Source: an uncultured Pirellulaceae bacterium (lineage in GTDB: Bacteria; Planctomycetota; Planctomycetia; Pirellulales; Pirellulaceae). From it: 36,830 nucleotides of DNA. The notes under the pieces were generated by a model, which was not told where the DNA came from, did no database searches, and saw only the letters and a program-made list of their open reading frames with translations. The first letter of the stretch is position 1; each line of letters starts with the position of its first letter. Location: NCBI GenBank assembly GCA_947259675.1, contig CAMYNE010000001.1, positions 2,245-39,074 of the forward strand, read 5' to 3'. The translations under genes were made by a program, and so were the position numbers. Of this stretch, positions 33,966 through 36,830 are shown in pieces.

Positions 33966-36224
33966 ATGAACTTCACTAACCGTGCTGTCCCGTTTGTGGT
34001 CCTCGCGATTTACCTGGGATTCGGATTCGCAACCCCGACAACGGCACAGCCGACGGCGAATCGCATCCAGGTCAAGATTGAGGATCAGTGGATTAATTCG
34101 AATTTTGGATACAAACGAGTCAAGGTTACGATCTCGTTGAAACCCGCCAAACCGTTGAGCGAGACGGTGGAATTCAACGTCGTCGCCAGGGCATTGGGGA
34201 ACGGACAAGACGTTGCCGTCGTGACCAAACCGATCATCCTCGAAGCAGGTAAAACGTCTGTCGAAGTTGAACTCTATGTCCCGCTTTCTTCCAAAATGTC
34301 TTACGGCTACAACACTGTCATTCACGTGGAAAGTGATGGCAGTCTGACGTTCAATCCAGGCCAAGACCTGGCGATGAAGTACACAAGTACGAATTACTAC
34401 GGTGCTCCTCCTGGGATGCCAACCCTGTTGGTTGTCTCTTCCTCCGTTTCATCAAATATGGCCTCCAACTATGTCAAAACAAGGAGAAAGATGTTTCGTG
34501 AGTTGGGAGGCGATGCGTTGACAATCGACGAAACCAAGTTTCCATCGATCCATGAACTTTATGACTACTATCAAGACATTCAAAATCAAATTGGAACCGT
34601 GAACAAGAATCCTACCGCGGCTGACATGCTCCAGTCGACGTCGATTCACGCGATCGCTCCCAAAGACGTCCCGCGTTCCTGGCTTGGTTTATCTTCGGTC
34701 GAGATAGTTTTGATGTCTCACAGCGACCTCTCTATCGTCGCGAAGGACACCCAACAAATAGTGGCGCTGCGAAAATGGATTGCTGCCGGGGGTAGTTTGA
34801 TTGTCTTCGATTGCGGCAAGGACTTGGAAAACGCACAAAGCGCTCGCCAACTCGTCGACGGCAACAACTCGATGTCCGCGGAACGAAAAGACCCCTGGCT
34901 GGTTCCTGGAGCACTTCTCAAGGGTTTGAAGAATTTCGTGGTTCATGAGGACACTACCGGTATGGTGTACTATCAATCAAACACAGTCATGAGCAACAAC
35001 TCAGTATCCGAGAAAGCGTCTCAAAAAAAAGCTCGCTCGGATTGGACAACGCTGGAACCAGGCTCCAATTTGGGTGACAAGGTCCGCGAGCTGGGTACTC
35101 AATTTGCCATATTCAAATATGTTCTCGGTCGGGTAACCGTGGTCAATGACGACCTGCAAAACTGGAAGCAGGACCAATGGAAATTGCTTTTCAACGCCTC
35201 AATGATCGAAGGTCGCACAATCCGCGAGCGATTCGGGGACGGCTCAGCGGAGATTCCGTCGACGACGATGGCCATTGCGGATGTCGGACAACCTCCGATC
35301 AACGGATTCAAAGTTCTTATCGGCCTGTTTGTTCTCCTGGTTGGTCCGATCAGTTACTTCATCTTGAAGAAACAACGCCGGTTACAGCTTCTGTTCGCCG
35401 TCGTTCCGATTATCAGCCTGATGGCCTGTCTGGGGTTGATGATGTTCGCAATCTTATCAGATGGCTTTCAAAATCGCGGTAGAATCAGATCGTTCACGGC
35501 CATTGATCACTCACGCCAACACGCAGTTTCGTTTTCGCGTCACTCTCACTATCAGGGCATTCAACCGAAAGCCTACAGCTTTGGACCGGACGAAGCGGTT
35601 TTCAATTCCAAAGCATGGTCGAGTCCCCGGTCCATCTATCGCCAAAGCAACGATGGTGTGACGCTTAATGGCGGTGACATCCGTCCTCGAATGCCGCACC
35701 AGTTTGTCTCAGTGAACAGCTTCAAGACCGAGCAATCACTCGTCATCCTTGCCGGCAACGAAGAAACCACCCCGAAAGTTCGCAACCAGTTCGACGCGAC
35801 GGTGCGCCTCGCCGTCTTTACAACCCCGTCCGGAAGTTTCACGATCGAAAATCTGGCTCCTGGCGAAATAGCCACGGCAGTACCGCTCGAACAGAGCGAA
35901 AAGAAACTTAACAATTCCGATGTGGCTTACGAATTTCGCAACGTGTTGAATCAACTCTCGCCGGATGTGAGAGACGAGTTCCTCCAGTTATCTGCTTATT
36001 CAGATCATACATATGGCTATTATTATCCGAAGAACAGCGTAACCAACGATGAAAAATTTGAAGCCGATTTAAAATGGAATCAAGCAACAGCCCGCTCCCT
36101 CAAATATTTTGTTCAACATCCGGGGCATTATTTGGCCATTTTGGAGGACTATTCGGATGTGACCATTCCCCAGGAAAACATCGACTACAAGAACAAGGTG
36201 CATCTGATACATGGAAAATGGTAA
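33966..36224 (+). CDS. Large secreted/membrane protein, GldG-like ABC partner
   Basis: This 752-residue protein has a signal peptide (residues 1-28, cut after TTAQ) and a beta-rich region with KRVKVTISLKPAKPL. Then comes a segment with LIVFDCGKDLENA, which suggests a glutamine-amidotransferase-like fold of the kind used in GldG/DUF4350 proteins. Two membrane helices lie at about residues 447-467 (FKVLIGLFVLLVGPISYFIL) and 476-498, followed by a further extracytoplasmic domain of about 250 residues. It overlaps the ABC ATPase gene by 14 bases, so the two proteins probably form a complex. GldG pairs with GldA/GldF in gliding or secretion systems; gliding is not implied here. Confidence 0.72.
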   Translation: MNFTNRAVPFVVLAIYLGFGFATPTTAQPTANRIQVKIEDQWINSNFGYKRVKVTISLKPAKPLSETVEFNVVARALGNGQDVAVVTKPIILEAGKTSVEVELYVPLSSKMSYGYNTVIHVESDGSLTFNPGQDLAMKYTSTNYYGAPPGMPTLLVVSSSVSSNMASNYVKTRRKMFRELGGDALTIDETKFPSIHELYDYYQDIQNQIGTVNKNPTAADMLQSTSIHAIAPKDVPRSWLGLSSVEIVLMSHSDLSIVAKDTQQIVALRKWIAAGGSLIVFDCGKDLENAQSARQLVDGNNSMSAERKDPWLVPGALLKGLKNFVVHEDTTGMVYYQSNTVMSNNSVSEKASQKKARSDWTTLEPGSNLGDKVRELGTQFAIFKYVLGRVTVVNDDLQNWKQDQWKLLFNASMIEGRTIRERFGDGSAEIPSTTMAIADVGQPPINGFKVLIGLFVLLVGPISYFILKKQRRLQLLFAVVPIISLMACLGLMMFAILSDGFQNRGRIRSFTAIDHSRQHAVSFSRHSHYQGIQPKAYSFGPDEAVFNSKAWSSPRSIYRQSNDGVTLNGGDIRPRMPHQFVSVNSFKTEQSLVILAGNEETTPKVRNQFDATVRLAVFTTPSGSFTIENLAPGEIATAVPLEQSEKKLNNSDVAYEFRNVLNQLSPDVRDEFLQLSAYSDHTYGYYYPKNSVTNDEKFEADLKWNQATARSLKYFVQHPGHYLAILEDYSDVTIPQENIDYKNKVHLIHGKW

Positions 36225-36830
36225 ACCAGATTCTGACCAGACTGCGATTTGGTTGAACAAAGTCAGCCGCTGGTTCGGAGCTACCTGCGCCGCTGATCGA
36301 GTATCGTTTGACGTTCGACCAGCTGAGGTGTTCGGATTCATCGGCCCCAACGGCGCAGGAAAAACGACCAGTATGCGAATCCTGGCGACGCTGGACATGC
36401 CAACCGAAGGTGAGGCGTGGATCGACGGCTTTTCGGTGATCGACGATCCTGACCGTGTTCGGCGAAGACTTGGATTCATGCCTGACGGATTCGGAACGTA
36501 TGCCGATGTGAACTGCGAAGAATATCTCGACTTTTTTGCCCGGGCTTACGGTTTGCGTGGAAATGCACGTTTGAGTGCGCTGCGGGAAGTGATGGGTTTC
36601 ACGCAACTTGATCAAATGGCGAACAAACCTGTCAACGGTTTGTCCAAAGGGATGAAACAACGGTTGTGCCTGGGACGGGCGTTGATTCATGATCCGAAAG
36701 TCCTGATTCTGGATGAACCCGCTGCCGGCCTTGATCCCCGCGCCCGGATTGAGCTGAGGGATATGATTCGGGAACTCGCTTCACGCGGCAAATCGATACT
36801 TGTCAGCAGTCATATCCTGACCGAGCTGGC
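36211..36830 (+). CDS. ABC transporter ATPase subunit (cut off by window edge)
   Basis: ATG 36211 starts a cytosolic ABC ATPase. Walker A is GPNGAGKTT near residue 45-53; the signature is LSKGMKQRL where LSGGQ is usual; Walker B is VLILDEPAAGLDPRAR. H-loop SSHIL is close to the window end. The first 206 residues are present; about 40-100 more are expected beyond base 36830. AAGGTG lies nine bases upstream of the start. It follows the large membrane protein with a 14-base overlap. The export or import direction is not determined; together with the GldG-like protein it resembles an ABC-2 exporter, and a permease gene is expected downstream. Confidence 0.92.
   Translation, partial: MENGKPDSDQTAIWLNKVSRWFGATCAADRVSFDVRPAEVFGFIGPNGAGKTTSMRILATLDMPTEGEAWIDGFSVIDDPDRVRRRLGFMPDGFGTYADVNCEEYLDFFARAYGLRGNARLSALREVMGFTQLDQMANKPVNGLSKGMKQRLCLGRALIHDPKVLILDEPAAGLDPRARIELRDMIRELASRGKSILVSSHILTEL

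Noticed and set aside
1..36830. CRISPR array, tRNA, rRNA, phage or toxin-antitoxin system
   Set aside because: I looked for regular spaced repeats, cloverleaf segments and paired small genes and found none that hold up; the only tandem repeat is inside secG.

Overview
The window most likely comes from a planctomycete, probably near Pirellulaceae; this is inferred, not proven. The signs are a family sulfatase, a Ser/Thr kinase with DLG in place of DFG and several membrane spans, a DUF11 surface protein, a MoxR-DUF58-transglutaminase cluster, a gamma-glutamyltransferase joined to TPRs, PEP-CTERM remains, and moderate GC content. Genes lie on both strands in short groups. Most of the content is recognisable housekeeping or envelope biology. 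I see no CRISPR array, rRNA, tRNA, intact transposase, prophage or defence island.

Region by region: 1-5100 holds a truncated surE, a divergent secreted sulfatase and a convergent membrane-anchored Ser/Thr kinase. 5300-7400 holds an EamA-type transporter, a small inverted-repeat element and the ribosome-assembly GTPase rbgA. 7440-12635 is the most eroded part. It has a frameshifted 3' remnant of a PEP-CTERM haem peroxidase lying directly behind a gamma-glutamyltransferase-TPR fusion, then a PaaK/CapK-like adenylate-forming enzyme, then a decayed 3' fragment of a secreted planctomycete-type protein. 12632-16707 has a small membrane protein and dnaE. 16900-20944 has a coiled-coil protein and a long anchored DUF11 protein.

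22266-26898 is a plus-strand run of core genes: tpiA, secG, yicC, gmk, rpoZ, then separate coaC and coaB genes. gmk and rpoZ overlap, and a hairpin plus T-run (probable terminator) lies between rpoZ and coaC. SecG has an acidic tail containing five 18-bp tandem repeats.

33129 down to 26971 is a minus-strand cluster of six genes: a membrane-anchored coiled-coil protein, two one-span membrane proteins, a MoxR AAA+ ATPase, a DUF58 protein and a TgpA-like membrane transglutaminase. Overlaps and short gaps suggest that they are co-expressed and work together at the envelope. Diverging from this cluster is a plus-strand set: a small two-span membrane protein, a large secreted/membrane protein resembling GldG-type ABC partners, and an ABC ATPase that runs off the right edge.

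The best candidates for a second look are the two decayed surface-protein genes, the GGT-TPR fusion, the three small membrane proteins attached to the MoxR cluster, and the inverted-repeat element at 6187-6386. I do not see clear evidence for a wholly new system.
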